The translations under genes and the position numbers were made by a program. Shown piece by piece: positions 15,893 through 25,136 of a stretch of 64,000 bases of DNA. This stretch comes from Archangium violaceum (lineage in GTDB: Bacteria; Myxococcota; Myxococcia; Myxococcales; Myxococcaceae). The notes beneath the pieces are model-generated. The model was not told the DNA's origin. It saw only the letters and a list, made by a program, of their open reading frames with translations, and searched no databases. The stretch covers positions 4,367,001 to 4,431,000 of the forward strand of contig NZ_CP069396.1 in NCBI RefSeq assembly GCF_016887565.1. The letters are read 5' to 3'. Positions within the stretch are counted from its first letter, which is position 1. Every line of letters starts with the position of its first letter.

Positions 15893-17200
15893 TCAGCGGC
15901 GTGTCCCACTCCAGGAGGGCAGTCCCTCGGCGGTGTCAACCACCTTCTCCAGGGCCTTGATGCCCCGGCGCTGGCCCACGGCCACCAGGGTGAGGTTCTC
16001 CCGGGCGAAGTAGCGCCGCGCCACCTCGCGCACGTGGGCCGGCGTGGCCTCGTCCACCAGGTCCGCGCGCCGGCCGAAGGACTCGGGCCGCCGGAACAGC
16101 TCCGTCCCGCCGAACCACCCGGCCAGCTCGCCCGGTGAGTCCTGCGCGAACTCCAGCAGCATCCGGTGCCGCCGCTTGGCCCGCGCCAGCTCCTCGTCGC
16201 CCACCAGCGTGGTGCACAGCTCGCCCAGCACCCGGAACATCTCCGCCACCACCAGCGACGCCCGCTCCGGCGCGCTCGCGGCTTCGATCTCGAAGATGCC
16301 CGTGTCGTGGAAGGCCTCCAGCGACGCATGCACCGAGTACGCGAGCCCCCGCTTCTCCACGATCTCGAAGGGCAGCCGCGACGACAGTCCGTCATCGAGG
16401 AAGCGCCGCAGCAGTTGCAGGGCGGGCCAGTCCTCGTGGTGCTCGGGGACGGTGCGGAAGCTGAGGCGGAACTCCGTCTGGGCCTCGTCGTGGGTGACCA
16501 CGTGCAGGTTGGGACCCGCGGGCGTGGGCGGTGGCGGCAGGTCGTCGCTGGCGGGGCCCTCGGGCAGGCGCGTGAAGTGGCGCTCCACCAGGGCGAGCAC
16601 CTCCTCGCGCTTCACCCGGCCCGCCGCCGTCACCACCATGTTGCCGGTGACGTAGTGGCGCGCGAAGTGCTCGCGCACCTGCTCGTGCGTGAGCTTGGAC
16701 ACCGACTCACGTGTCCCGGCGATCTTGAAGGCCAGCGGGTGGTGGGGGAAGAGCACCCGCTTGGACAGGTTGTCGATGTCGATGTCCCGGCCCTTCTCGT
16801 CCACCTCGTCGAGCATCTCCTCGAGGATGATGTTGCGCTCCACCTCCATGTCGGTGAGCTTGGGGCGGGTGAGCATGTCCCCGAGGATGGCCAGCCCCAC
16901 GTCCAGGTGCGCCGGGTGCAGGGGCGTGTAGTAGTAGCCGTGGTCCCTCGTGGTGACGCCGTTGAGGTTGCCGCCCACCTCCTCCACGGCCGAGTTCATC
17001 CGGAGGGTGTCCGGCCAGCCCTCGCTGCCGCGGAAGAAGAGGTGCTCCAGGAAGTGGCTGACGCCGTTGTTGGCGGCCGTCTCGTGACGGCTGCCGGTGC
17101 GCACGTACACCGCGAGCAGGGCGGTGTGCAGGTGCGGGGTCTCGATGGTGACGACGCGCAGGCCGTTGGGCAGCACGTCTCGGTGGTAGGCGAAGCTCAT
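15893..17200 (-). CDS. M16-family zinc metallopeptidase (processing peptidase-like)
   Basis: 435 aa. The N-terminal half has the inverted zinc motif HFLEHLFFRG (HxxEH), with the third ligand region NIILEEMLDEVDEKG about 75 residues further on. This is the single-chain arrangement of bacterial mitochondrial-processing-peptidase homologues. The second half is the inactive M16_C domain. There is no signal peptide, so it is cytoplasmic or uses another route. The family degrades peptides or trims targeting sequences. Its ATG overlaps the stop of the upstream sensor kinase (ATGA), so the two are translationally coupled. This links proteolysis with the sensor, though the substrate is unknown. Confidence 0.92.
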   Translation of the reverse strand: MSFAYHRDVLPNGLRVVTIETPHLHTALLAVYVRTGSRHETAANNGVSHFLEHLFFRGSEGWPDTLRMNSAVEEVGGNLNGVTTRDHGYYYTPLHPAHLDVGLAILGDMLTRPKLTDMEVERNIILEEMLDEVDEKGRDIDIDNLSKRVLFPHHPLAFKIAGTRESVSKLTHEQVREHFARHYVTGNMVVTAAGRVKREEVLALVERHFTRLPEGPASDDLPPPPTPAGPNLHVVTHDEAQTEFRLSFRTVPEHHEDWPALQLLRRFLDDGLSSRLPFEIVEKRGLAYSVHASLEAFHDTGIFEIEAASAPERASLVVAEMFRVLGELCTTLVGDEELARAKRRHRMLLEFAQDSPGELAGWFGGTELFRRPESFGRRADLVDEATPAHVREVARRYFARENLTLVAVGQRRGIKALEKVVDTAEGLPSWSGTRR

Positions 17201-18738
17201 GCGCGTGGAAGCTTGACGGAGAAGGTGGTGCCCCGGCCGGCCTCGCTCTGGCAATCCAGGGAGCCGCCGTGGGTCTTGAGGATCTGCTGACAGACGGCGA
17301 GGCCCAGTCCCGTGCCGTCCTCCTTGGTGGAGAAGAAGGGGTCGAAGATGCGCGAGCGGATGGCCTCGGTCATGCCGCGCCCGGTGTCCTGGAGGGCCAC
17401 CTCCACCTCGTGCTCGTGGGCGCGGGTGGCGATGGTGAGCCGGCCACCGTCCGGCATGGCCTCGCGGGCGTTGCGCAGGAGGTTGAGGAACACCTGGCGC
17501 AGCTGGCCCTCGTCGGCCAGGGCGCGGGGGATGTCCGGGGTGAAGTCCCGCACCACCTCCACGCCGGCGCGCTCCAGCTCCTCGCGGGAGAAGTCCAGCA
17601 CGCTGGCCAGCACCTCGGTGACGGTGGTGGGCTCGAGGCTCGGCCGGGGCGGGCGCGCCATGCGCAGGTACTGCTCCGTCACCTCGGTGAGCCGGTCCAC
17701 CTCGCGGGTGACGGCGGCGAGCAGCTCGCGCGTCTCGCGGGCATCCTCCGGGGACTCGAAGGCGGCGCGCTCGAAGGCGTCCTGCATCAGCTCCACGTTG
17801 AGGCCAATGGAGGACAGGGGGTTGCGCACCTCGTGCGCCACCTGCGCGGAGATGCGGCCCACGGCGGCCAGCTGCTCGGCGCGCATGAGGGCCTCGGCCT
17901 GGGCCTTCAGCTGCGCCTCGCGGGCCTGGAGCGAGCGGGCCATGGCATCGAACTCGCGGGCCAGCACCGCCACCTCGTCCTCGCCCCGCACGCCCAGCTG
18001 CGCGCTGTAGTCGCCTTTGCCGATGCGTGACACGCCCTCGATGAGGTTGCGCACCGGGCGCAGCGTGCGCGCGGACCAGGCGGTGGCGCCCAGGCCCACG
18101 CCGATGGCCAGCACGGACAGGGTGATGATGGCCAGGCCCGTGCGCCGCTCGCGCTCCTCGGCCCCGTCCACGCGCTCGCGGATGCGGTTGCTGAGGGCGG
18201 CGCGCAGGAAGCGGATGTCGCTGCCGATGGAGGTCTGTTGCTGGCGCAGCTCGGCGGTGACGCGCGCCACCTCTTCCGGCGCGGGAGTCTCCCGGGTGAG
18301 CGCCGTGAAGACGGCCTCCGCCGCCTTCCCGTAGGACTGGTAGCGGTTGGCGAGCTGGCCGAAGTGCGACTCGAGATCCTGGATGAAGCGCACCTCTCCC
18401 GGGGGCGCCAGGGTGCGCACCTCGCGGGCCCGGGCCTGGGCCGCCTCCAGCCGCTGGGCCATGAGGGAGGGGAAGTACAGCCGGGAGAGCCGGATGAGGG
18501 CCCGCCGCGTCTCCACGCTGCCCTCCTCGAGCATCCGCTCCGTGTCCTTCTCCTGGTTGGTGTGGAAGGACTCGAGCGCGGCCGCGTCCTGCGACAGCTG
18601 CAGGTAGCCCTGGCTCACCAGGCGGATCTCCAGTCGGTTGCGGTGCAGCTCGGCCACGCTGAACAGGGACACCGCTCCGAAGGTGACCAGCACCACCGCG
18701 TAACCGAGGAAGATGCGGGTGGCGAGGGAGAGCTTCAT
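17197..18738 (-). CDS. Membrane sensor histidine kinase with HAMP domain
   Basis: 513 aa from the ATG MKLSLATRIFLGYAVVLV. One transmembrane helix is near the N terminus and another at about 200-225 (LAIITLSVLAIGVGLG). Between them is an extracytoplasmic helical sensor of about 160 residues resembling 4-helix bundle domains. HAMP follows (RPVRNLIEGVSRIGKGDYSA), then a coiled coil. The dimerisation H-box is VAHEVRNPLSSIG, then N-box NLLRNAREAM, G1 DTGRGM, F-box FDPFFSTK and G2 GTGLGL. No response regulator is next to it; the kinase instead overlaps the M16 peptidase gene. There is no good ribosome binding site at the start. It is divergent from the Kelch lipoprotein at 18852. Confidence 0.93.
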   Translation of the reverse strand: MKLSLATRIFLGYAVVLVTFGAVSLFSVAELHRNRLEIRLVSQGYLQLSQDAAALESFHTNQEKDTERMLEEGSVETRRALIRLSRLYFPSLMAQRLEAAQARAREVRTLAPPGEVRFIQDLESHFGQLANRYQSYGKAAEAVFTALTRETPAPEEVARVTAELRQQQTSIGSDIRFLRAALSNRIRERVDGAEERERRTGLAIITLSVLAIGVGLGATAWSARTLRPVRNLIEGVSRIGKGDYSAQLGVRGEDEVAVLAREFDAMARSLQAREAQLKAQAEALMRAEQLAAVGRISAQVAHEVRNPLSSIGLNVELMQDAFERAAFESPEDARETRELLAAVTREVDRLTEVTEQYLRMARPPRPSLEPTTVTEVLASVLDFSREELERAGVEVVRDFTPDIPRALADEGQLRQVFLNLLRNAREAMPDGGRLTIATRAHEHEVEVALQDTGRGMTEAIRSRIFDPFFSTKEDGTGLGLAVCQQILKTHGGSLDCQSEAGRGTTFSVKLPRA

Positions 18739-18851
18739 CGAGGGACAGGGCCGCGTTGACCACGGCTCCAGGGCATCGCTACGCTCGGGACGCTCCGAGC
18801 GCAAGCCATCTTTGCCTGCGCCGGGGCCGGATACCGCAAAAGGGGAACGCC

Positions 18852-20441
18852 ATGGGGCGGAGTATCAACGGGTGGACCTCGCCTGGGTGGCGGGGTTTGG
18901 GACAGGGCAGGGCCCGGTCGCCAGGTTGGAAGGCCTGGGTGGCGGCGTTGGGCCTCGTGGCCGCCTGCGGACCGCGGGAGGCGCTGTACGAGGCGAAGAT
19001 CCTCAGCAACGCTTGTTCTGGCACGCCCGCGCTGGAGGGGGTCCACTACCTGCGCTTCCGCGTCACCGGCGCGGGGATGGAGCCCGTGGAGCGCTACGTC
19101 CCCGTGGAGCGGGGCGCGACGGAGTTGCCGGCCGTGCCCGCGGGCACGGGTCGGGTGCTGGAGGTGCGTGGCTACACGAACCTGCCCGGCGAGGGCGGTC
19201 GCGTGGTGGCCCTGGGACGCTCGCGTCCCTTCGACGTGCCGGAGTCGGCCGAGGCCCAGCGCCCGTCGATCGGCGTCGCGCTGCGCCGGGTGGACACGTA
19301 TGTGTGGCCGGCCAGGGCTCGCGGTGGGTGCGCCTCGCTCGAGGAGCCTCGCGCGGGGCACACCGCGACGGTGTTGGAGGACGGCCGGGTGCTGCTGGCC
19401 GGGGGAATGCGGGCCGAGGTGGGGCAGCCAAGCTCCACGCTGTCCTCGGCGGAGCTCTTCGACCCGGTGACGGGCATGCTCGAGATGGCGCCAGAGCTGG
19501 GCACGGGGGAGGGGAGTGACTTCCAATCCTCGCCGCGTGCCTTCCACACCGCGACACGGCTCCCGGGCGGCAGGGTGCTGCTGGCGGGTGGTGCGGTGGA
19601 GTCGGTGGAGGGCACGATGCCCCTGCGGAGCGCCCTGGTGCTGGACGTGGCGGGGCGGACGTACACGGCGGTGGAGCTGAAGCGCGCGCGCAGCCACCAC
19701 GCGGCGGCGGCGGACTCGGGCGGGCGCGTGCTGCTCGTCGGTGGCATGGACTCCGCGGGCTCGGTGGTTCCAGATGCCGAGGGCTTCGACCCCGCGACGG
19801 GCCAGGTGTTCTCCGTCAGCACGCCTGTGCCTCGGGTGGGCATGGGGGTGATGCCGGTACGGGACGGACGGAGCATCGCCGTGGTGGGCGGCTCGGACGG
19901 GACGATGCTGCGCCCGGAGGTGCTGTTCTTCTCGTACGAGGGCGGCTCCTTCGTGCCCTCGGGCGAGACCGGACGGCTGCGGGAGCCCCGCCGCGACGCC
20001 GCGCTCGTTCCGTTCGCCGGGTCGGAGCGGTTGCTCTACGTGGGCGGGCATGCCTCGGCGGATGGCGCGGAGAACGGGCGGATCCTGGCCTCCTCGGAGC
20101 TCGTCTCCCCGAGCGACGTGACGGCCGGGCCGCAGGTGTTCGCCAGGAGCGCCATCTGCGCGGTGGCGCTGCCTGACGGGCGGGTGATGACCATCGGCGG
20201 GCGGCGGTCCACTCCGAACGGCATCGTGAGCGACTCGCACGTGGAGATGCTCGTCCCTGGCAAGAACGGCGCCGCCCCGGGGTTGCTCGGACTGAAGCCG
20301 TTGGAGCGGCAGCGGCACTACCACTCGTGCTCGGTGCTGGAGGACGGCTCGGTGCTCATCGCGGGAGGGCTGGACGACAGCGGCAACGGGTGGACGACTC
20401 TGGGTGACCTGGTCATCTACACGCCGGTTCCGCTGGACTGA
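18852..20441 (+). CDS. Kelch-repeat lipoprotein
   Basis: 529 aa from the ATG MGRSINGW, preceded by AGGGGA. The long basic N-terminus leads to a lipobox-like LGLVAAC. An upstream in-frame extension overlaps the divergent kinase gene and is rejected. Residues about 40-155 form a beta domain (YLRFRVTGAGM, VERGATELPAVP). The rest is a Kelch-type propeller of about six recognisable blades with AGHTATVLEDGRVLLAGG, HHAAAADSGGRVLLVGG and HYHSCSVLEDGSVLIAGG. It is related in style, but not closely in sequence, to the pseudoprotease-Kelch protein at 2426-5527. It probably faces the periplasm or cell surface, with an unknown ligand. It ends 45 bp before a REP-like hairpin. Confidence 0.87.
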   Translation: MGRSINGWTSPGWRGLGQGRARSPGWKAWVAALGLVAACGPREALYEAKILSNACSGTPALEGVHYLRFRVTGAGMEPVERYVPVERGATELPAVPAGTGRVLEVRGYTNLPGEGGRVVALGRSRPFDVPESAEAQRPSIGVALRRVDTYVWPARARGGCASLEEPRAGHTATVLEDGRVLLAGGMRAEVGQPSSTLSSAELFDPVTGMLEMAPELGTGEGSDFQSSPRAFHTATRLPGGRVLLAGGAVESVEGTMPLRSALVLDVAGRTYTAVELKRARSHHAAAADSGGRVLLVGGMDSAGSVVPDAEGFDPATGQVFSVSTPVPRVGMGVMPVRDGRSIAVVGGSDGTMLRPEVLFFSYEGGSFVPSGETGRLREPRRDAALVPFAGSERLLYVGGHASADGAENGRILASSELVSPSDVTAGPQVFARSAICAVALPDGRVMTIGGRRSTPNGIVSDSHVEMLVPGKNGAAPGLLGLKPLERQRHYHSCSVLEDGSVLIAGGLDDSGNGWTTLGDLVIYTPVPLD

Positions 20442-20485
20442 TCCTGGAGGCGATGGGGCCCGGTTGGAACCCGAGGCCCCAGATA

Positions 20486-20520
20486 CCCTCACCCCGACCC
20501 TCTCCCGGAGGGAGAGGGAG
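20486..20520. repeat. REP-like palindromic repeat, copy 1
   Basis: CCCTCACCCCGACCC followed by the hairpin CCCTCTCCC-GGA-GGGAGAGGG. It sits between convergent genes (stops at 20441 and 20557) and may also terminate transcription. Other copies are at 26472-26504, 26540-26572 and 30501-30533. Confidence 0.75.
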
Positions 20521-20556
20521 GGGATGGGGGATGGGGGAGGGGGGAGGGGGATTGTG

Positions 20557-21618
20557 TTACGCGGTGGGGGCCGTGGGCTTCTCTTCCGGGTTCTCGCCCG
20601 CCGCGGGCTGCTCGCTGCCAGCGGCCCCGCTCTGCTCGGACGCCGTGGCCACGGCCTGCTGCTGCGCGGTCTCGGCCGCGGCTCGCGCCTGCGCGGCCTC
20701 CTCCACCTTCCGATCGCTCGCCGCCATCTCGTCCGGCGTCAGCTCCGTGCGCTCGGCCAGCATGCCCGTCTTCTTCTCCAGATCCTTGATCGCCCGGCGC
20801 AGCAGATCCCTCTCCAGCAGCGTCCGGTTCAGTCGCTTCTCCAGCGCCTTGTACTTGTCCTTCACCAGCTCCAGCTCGCTCTTGCTGGCGGAGAAGATTC
20901 GCTGCTGCGAGTCGGCCCGGCCCCTCACGCGCTTGAGCTCGCGCTCCAGGTCCGCCGCACGGCTCCGCTCCTTGTTCGCCGTCGCCTCCAGCCGCTCCAT
21001 CTTCTCGCGGTCGGCGTCGTTCAGTTCACGGTAGCGCCGCGCGCCCTTCTCGGCCGCGGGCTCGGCCGGGGCCACCGTGGCGGCGGGCGCCACCGTCGTG
21101 GTCGCGGTCACCACCAGCTCACTCGTCGGGGCCGACAGCTGCTGCTGCGCGGCCGGCGTGGCCGTCACGGCGGCCACCGGCGCGGGGGCGGGAGCGGCGG
21201 CGCGGCGGCCTCCCCGGCCCATCTCCATCTCCGACTTCAGCCGGGCGATCTCCGCCTCGGCTTGGGCCAGCTCTCCCCGGACCACCTCGAGCTGCGTGGA
21301 GGCGTTGCGCTCCACCTCGGCGCGCGCCTTGGTCAGGTCCTTCTCGCCCTTCTCCGACTCCTTCTGCTCGTAGATCTTCCGCTTGGCCTGCTTGAGCTGC
21401 TCCTTCACCTCCTGGAGCTGGGTGCGCTGCTCATCCAGCTCCTTGCGCTTGCGGTCCAGCTCGGACTCCAGGCGGGACGTACGGGCCTTGGTGTCGGCAT
21501 CCAGCTCGGCCCGCCCGTGGGACGTGGGGAGCGCGGCGGCCTGCTTCGGGCCGAAGAAGATGTAGCCGAGCGCCGCGAGGAAGCCCAGCGAGACGACGAT
21601 GAGGAGTGCTACCAGCAC
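20557..21618 (-). CDS. Membrane-anchored coiled-coil protein
   Basis: 353 aa from a GTG at 21618 with GGAGG eight bases upstream. A single N-terminal transmembrane helix (VALLIVVSLGFLAALGYIFF) is followed by a long charged coiled coil (about residues 35-135). An Ala/Pro/Thr-rich linker (about 136-195) separates it from a second coiled coil (about 198-300). The acidic tail is rich in Ala, Glu and Gln. No enzymatic motif is present. The topology resembles TolA-like or cell-shape scaffold proteins spanning a compartment. No specific family is recognised, and it is not part of a clear operon. The 282 bp upstream to the divergent acyltransferase-domain gene hold no other gene that I can see. Confidence 0.78.
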   Translation of the reverse strand: MLVALLIVVSLGFLAALGYIFFGPKQAAALPTSHGRAELDADTKARTSRLESELDRKRKELDEQRTQLQEVKEQLKQAKRKIYEQKESEKGEKDLTKARAEVERNASTQLEVVRGELAQAEAEIARLKSEMEMGRGGRRAAAPAPAPVAAVTATPAAQQQLSAPTSELVVTATTTVAPAATVAPAEPAAEKGARRYRELNDADREKMERLEATANKERSRAADLERELKRVRGRADSQQRIFSASKSELELVKDKYKALEKRLNRTLLERDLLRRAIKDLEKKTGMLAERTELTPDEMAASDRKVEEAAQARAAAETAQQQAVATASEQSGAAGSEQPAAGENPEEKPTAPTA

Positions 21619-21900
21619 GAGGGTGACCTCCAGGGATGATGCAAAAAGCGGCGCAGCCTAACGTCAGGGGACAGGACGTCAATAGGTCTCGTTGCCCGCT
21701 CTCCAGCCCTTGGACCGAGCCCTTCCCCGTCCCTTCCCCCCATTTGGGAGACGTGGTTCACCTCTCAACGTAAGGGTCTGGATGCCAGGATGCTCGGAGG
21801 GCCCGGGTGTCGGTGAGCAGGGCAGGGGGGCTTTCTCCGGACCCGGGAAACACGTAATGGTGGACGGCTCGTTCGTACCGTCTGGAGGAACCCCCGCGTC

Positions 21901-22776
21901 ATGGCTCACCTGGAGCTCATTCCCAAGGAGAACGTCTCCAGCTTCCGCAAGCTCGCCATCGGAAGCTGGAAGACCGCGTATGACCCGACCGTGTACGGGA
22001 CGATGACGCTTCGGATGGACAAGGCCCTGGCCTACATCGAGGCCTTCCGTCAGAAGACGGGCATCCGCCTCACCGTCACGCACCTGCTGGCCAAGGCCAT
22101 GGCCGAGGCCCTGCGCCGCTGCCCGGACGCCAACGCCATCCTGCGCTTCAACAAGATCTACCTGCGCAAGCGCGTCACCGTCTCCACCCTGGTCGTGCAG
22201 ACCGATGGCGGCAAGGTGGACCTGACCTCGGCGAAGATCGACGACGCCGAGCAGAAGACCCTCCGGGAGATCTCCGCCGAGCTCGAGGCGGCCGTTCAGA
22301 AGGTCCGTCAGCGCAGGGACGAGGCGCTGGAGAAGAGCAAGGGGACCATCCAGAAGCTCCCCTACATGTTCCTCAACTTCTTCACCTGGTTGATCTCCTT
22401 CCTCATGTACACGCTGAACCTGGACATGACCTGGGCGGGCATGCCCCGGGACGCGTTCGGCTCGGCCATCATCACCAACGTGGGCTCGCTGGGGCTGGAC
22501 ACGGCGTACGTGCCGCTGGTGCCCTACACGCGTGTGCCCATCTTCATCGCCCCGGGCGCCATCAAGGACGCCGCGGTGGTGGAGAACGGCAAGGTGGTGC
22601 CGGGGAAGATCATGAACGTGAACGCCTCGTTCGATCACCGCTTCATCGACGGCTTCCACGCCGGCATCCTGGCCACCACGCTGCGCGAGATGTTGGAGAA
22701 CCCCTTCGAGCACTTCGACAAGCTCGACGACGTGGCCCCCGTACTGCCGGCGGCCGAGGCCAAGGCCGCGGTGTAG
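21901..22776 (+). CDS. Stand-alone 2-oxoacid dehydrogenase E2-type acyltransferase domain
   Basis: 291 aa. The chain matches only the catalytic (CAT-like) domain of dihydrolipoamide acyltransferases: TVTHLLAKAMAEALRRCPDANA near the N terminus, and the catalytic histidine in FDHRFIDG (His246; DHRxxDG is the family signature). No lipoyl domain, subunit-binding domain or hinge is present, and no E1 or E3 gene is nearby. An unusual hydrophobic insert at about 153-172 (LPYMFLNFFTWLISFLMYTL) could touch the membrane. It may act on free acyl-CoA or another carrier rather than on lipoyl arms. GGAGGAA lies upstream of the ATG. A strong hairpin overlaps the stop codon. Confidence 0.85.
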   Translation: MAHLELIPKENVSSFRKLAIGSWKTAYDPTVYGTMTLRMDKALAYIEAFRQKTGIRLTVTHLLAKAMAEALRRCPDANAILRFNKIYLRKRVTVSTLVVQTDGGKVDLTSAKIDDAEQKTLREISAELEAAVQKVRQRRDEALEKSKGTIQKLPYMFLNFFTWLISFLMYTLNLDMTWAGMPRDAFGSAIITNVGSLGLDTAYVPLVPYTRVPIFIAPGAIKDAAVVENGKVVPGKIMNVNASFDHRFIDGFHAGILATTLREMLENPFEHFDKLDDVAPVLPAAEAKAAV

Positions 22777-22805
22777 GAGCCCCACCCGCTGGGGGCGGGG
22801 CTCCT
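22775..22805. terminator. Hairpin terminator overlapping the acyltransferase stop
   Basis: Stem AGGAGCCCC.CCC paired with GGG.GGGGCTCCT with a single mismatch, between convergent genes ending at 22776 and 22820. A bidirectional terminator is likely. Confidence 0.7.
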
Positions 22806-22819
22806 ATCGGCCCGGAGCC

Positions 22820-23782
22820 CTACGCCCAGGCGCTACGCCAGGCGCGGGAGCCCGAGCGGGCCCCCATCTCGCGCAGGCGGCGCACTCGCTCCGGGATGGG
22901 CGGGTGCGTGGAGAACAGGCGCATGATCGCCCCGCCGGACAGCGGGTTGACGATGAAGAGGTGCGAGGTGGCCGGCGCCCGGTCATAGGGCATCAGCTCC
23001 GCGCCCCGCTCCAGCTTCAGCAGCGCGTCCGCCAGGGCATTCGGGTCTCCACACAGCTGGGCGCCCGTGGCATCCGCGCCGTACTCGCGCGAGCGGCTCA
23101 CCGCGAGCTGTAGCAGCGTGGCGGCGATGGGCGCCACCAGCAGCACGCCCAGGTTGCCGAGCGTGTGGCCGAGCCCGTCCTCGTCGTCATCGCGGCTGAG
23201 CATGGAACCGCCGAACCAGAAGAGCATCTGCGCCGCGTAGCTGATGACGCCCGCCAGCGTGGCCGCCACCGTGCCGATGAGCGTGTCGCGGTTCTTCACG
23301 TGTCCCAGCTCGTGCGCCAGCACCCCCTCCAGCTCCCGCTGATCCAGGATGTCCATGATGCCGGCCGTCACCGCCACCGCGGCGTGCTCCGGGTTGCGGC
23401 CCGTGGCGAACGCGTTGGGCGTCCGGGTGGGCAGCAGGTACAGCTTCGGCTTGGGCATGCCCGCGCGCGCCGCCAGCCGCTCCACCATCTGGTGCAGCCA
23501 CGGCGCCTCGGCGTACTCCAGCGGCTGGGCCCCGTGCATGGCCAGGGCGATCCGGTCGCTGAACCAGTACGAGGCGAAGTTCATCACGATGACGAAGAAG
23601 CCCGCGACGACGAGCCCTCGCGGGCCGCCCAGGCGCTCGCCCACCAACAGCAGGAGCGCGGTGAGCCCGGCCAGCAGCACCGTCGTCTTCAGCGCGTTGC
23701 TCAGCCGGTGGCCCCAGCCGCTCCCGCGCGGACCCGGACTCTCCCGGGTCGTCGACGATCCATACATCCCGCCAGCACTCAT
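22820..23782 (-). CDS. htpX: HtpX-type membrane zinc metalloprotease (M48)
   Basis: 320 aa from the ATG MSAGGMYGSS with AAGGAC upstream. Zinc motif HELGHVKNRD (His157, Glu158, His161) and the downstream EYGADATG glutamate define peptidase family M48B. Transmembrane helices are at about 32-48, 55-75, 170-190 and 205-225. HtpX degrades misfolded or damaged inner-membrane proteins and works alongside FtsH. Compared with E. coli HtpX (about 293 aa) the N-terminal tail is longer and rich in Gly, Ser and Pro. It is divergent from the mevalonate operon; the 223-bp gap must contain both promoters. Confidence 0.92.
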   Translation of the reverse strand: MSAGGMYGSSTTRESPGPRGSGWGHRLSNALKTTVLLAGLTALLLLVGERLGGPRGLVVAGFFVIVMNFASYWFSDRIALAMHGAQPLEYAEAPWLHQMVERLAARAGMPKPKLYLLPTRTPNAFATGRNPEHAAVAVTAGIMDILDQRELEGVLAHELGHVKNRDTLIGTVAATLAGVISYAAQMLFWFGGSMLSRDDDEDGLGHTLGNLGVLLVAPIAATLLQLAVSRSREYGADATGAQLCGDPNALADALLKLERGAELMPYDRAPATSHLFIVNPLSGGAIMRLFSTHPPIPERVRRLREMGARSGSRAWRSAWA

Positions 23783-24005
23783 GACGTGTCCTTGCCTTTC
23801 CCTTCCCTCTCTCGGGGTCTCAGGAAAACGTAAGCAGGCGACGGGGCGCGTCAAACGCCAGGGGACCCCCGTCCGGTCTCCTCCTTGTTCACCCGGACTC
23901 CCCGTATGAGCCGTTGAACAGGCGTGGCTTGCGCCTGCCTGGGCCACTTGCTAGGGAACCACGGATAACGGACACTCTCGACATCATTGGAATTTTTTAG
24001 AACAC
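23783..24005. promoter_or_regulatory. Divergent promoter region, htpX and mevalonate operon
   Basis: 223 bp without a gene. The last 60 bp before the fni start are AT-rich for this genome (GGAATTTTTTAGAACAC), as expected for a promoter. Exact -35 and -10 elements cannot be assigned by eye. Confidence 0.45.
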
Positions 24006-25091
24006 ATGCCATCCAAAGGTCAGGCGGGACTCAGGGGTGAGGAGGCGACGGCGAAGCGCAAGGATGCCCACCTGGATCTATGCGCCACTGGGGATGTCGA
24101 GCCGCAAGGGAACAGCACGTTGCTGGAGGACGTGCGGCTGGTGCACTGCGCGATGCCGGAGATGGCCGTGGACGAGGTGGACCTCACCACGGAGTTCCTC
24201 GGCAAGCGGCTGCGCTACCCGCTGCTCATCACCGGCATGACGGGAGGCACCGAGCGGGCCGGGGTGGTGAACCGGGACCTGGCGACGCTGGCCGAGCGCC
24301 ACGGGCTGGCCTTTGGCGTGGGCAGTCAGCGGGCCATGGCGGAGAACCCGCAGCTCACGGAGACCTTCCAGGTGCGCCAGGTGGCGCCCACGGTGCCGCT
24401 GCTGGGCAACATCGGCCTGTACCAGGCGGTGGGCATGGGCGTGGACGGCGTGAGGCGGTTGGTGGAGGACATCGGCGCGGACGGCATCGCGCTGCACCTC
24501 AACGCGGGCCAGGAGCTCACCCAGCCCGAGGGCGATCGCGACTTCCGCGGTGGCTACAAGGTGGTGGAGGGGCTGGTGCGTGCCTTCGGCTCGCGCCTGC
24601 TGGTCAAGGAGACGGGGTGCGGCATTGGCCCCGAGGTGGCGCGCCGGCTGGTGGAGCTGGGCGTGCGCAACCTGGACGTGTCGGGGCTGGGCGGCACCTC
24701 GTGGGTGCGGGTGGAGCAGCTGCGCGCCTCGGGCGTGCAGGCCCAGGTGGGCGCCGAGTTCTCCAGCTGGGGCATCCCCACCGCGGCGGCCATCGCCTCC
24801 GTGCGGCGGGCCGTGGGCCCGGACGTCCGGCTGGTGGCCTCGGGTGGACTGCGCACGGGACTGGACGCGGCGAAGGTGATCGCCCTGGGCGCGGACCTGG
24901 CGGGCACGGCGCTGCCGCTCTTCCGGGCCCAGCAGGAAGGCGGACTGGAAGGGGCCGAGCAGGCGCTCGCCGTCATCCTCTCCGGTCTGCGTCAGGCGCT
25001 CGTGCTCACCGGCAGCAGGAGCTGCGGTGAACTGCGTCAGAAACCCCGGGTCATCATGGGCCAGTTGAAGGATTGGCTCGCGGCACTGTAG
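24006..25091 (+). CDS. fni: Isopentenyl-diphosphate delta-isomerase, type 2
   Basis: 361 aa FMN-dependent enzyme interconverting isopentenyl and dimethylallyl diphosphate. Signature segments are KRKDAHLDLC at the N terminus, LLITGMTGGTERAG (flavin phosphate/substrate region), FGVGSQRAM, GGTSWVRVE and the C-terminal SGGLRTGLDAAKVIALGAD. It is a TIM-barrel cytoplasmic enzyme, distinct from the nudix type 1 isomerase. It is the first gene of a tightly arranged mevalonate-pathway operon; mvaA follows after 45 bp. The ribosome binding site is weak, which may limit its translation relative to downstream genes. Confidence 0.96.
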   Translation: MPSKGQAGLRGEEATAKRKDAHLDLCATGDVEPQGNSTLLEDVRLVHCAMPEMAVDEVDLTTEFLGKRLRYPLLITGMTGGTERAGVVNRDLATLAERHGLAFGVGSQRAMAENPQLTETFQVRQVAPTVPLLGNIGLYQAVGMGVDGVRRLVEDIGADGIALHLNAGQELTQPEGDRDFRGGYKVVEGLVRAFGSRLLVKETGCGIGPEVARRLVELGVRNLDVSGLGGTSWVRVEQLRASGVQAQVGAEFSSWGIPTAAAIASVRRAVGPDVRLVASGGLRTGLDAAKVIALGADLAGTALPLFRAQQEGGLEGAEQALAVILSGLRQALVLTGSRSCGELRQKPRVIMGQLKDWLAAL

Positions 25092-25136
25092 GGATTATTC
25101 CCGCGGCTGGAGGCTCCCACCGCGGTGGAGAGGATA

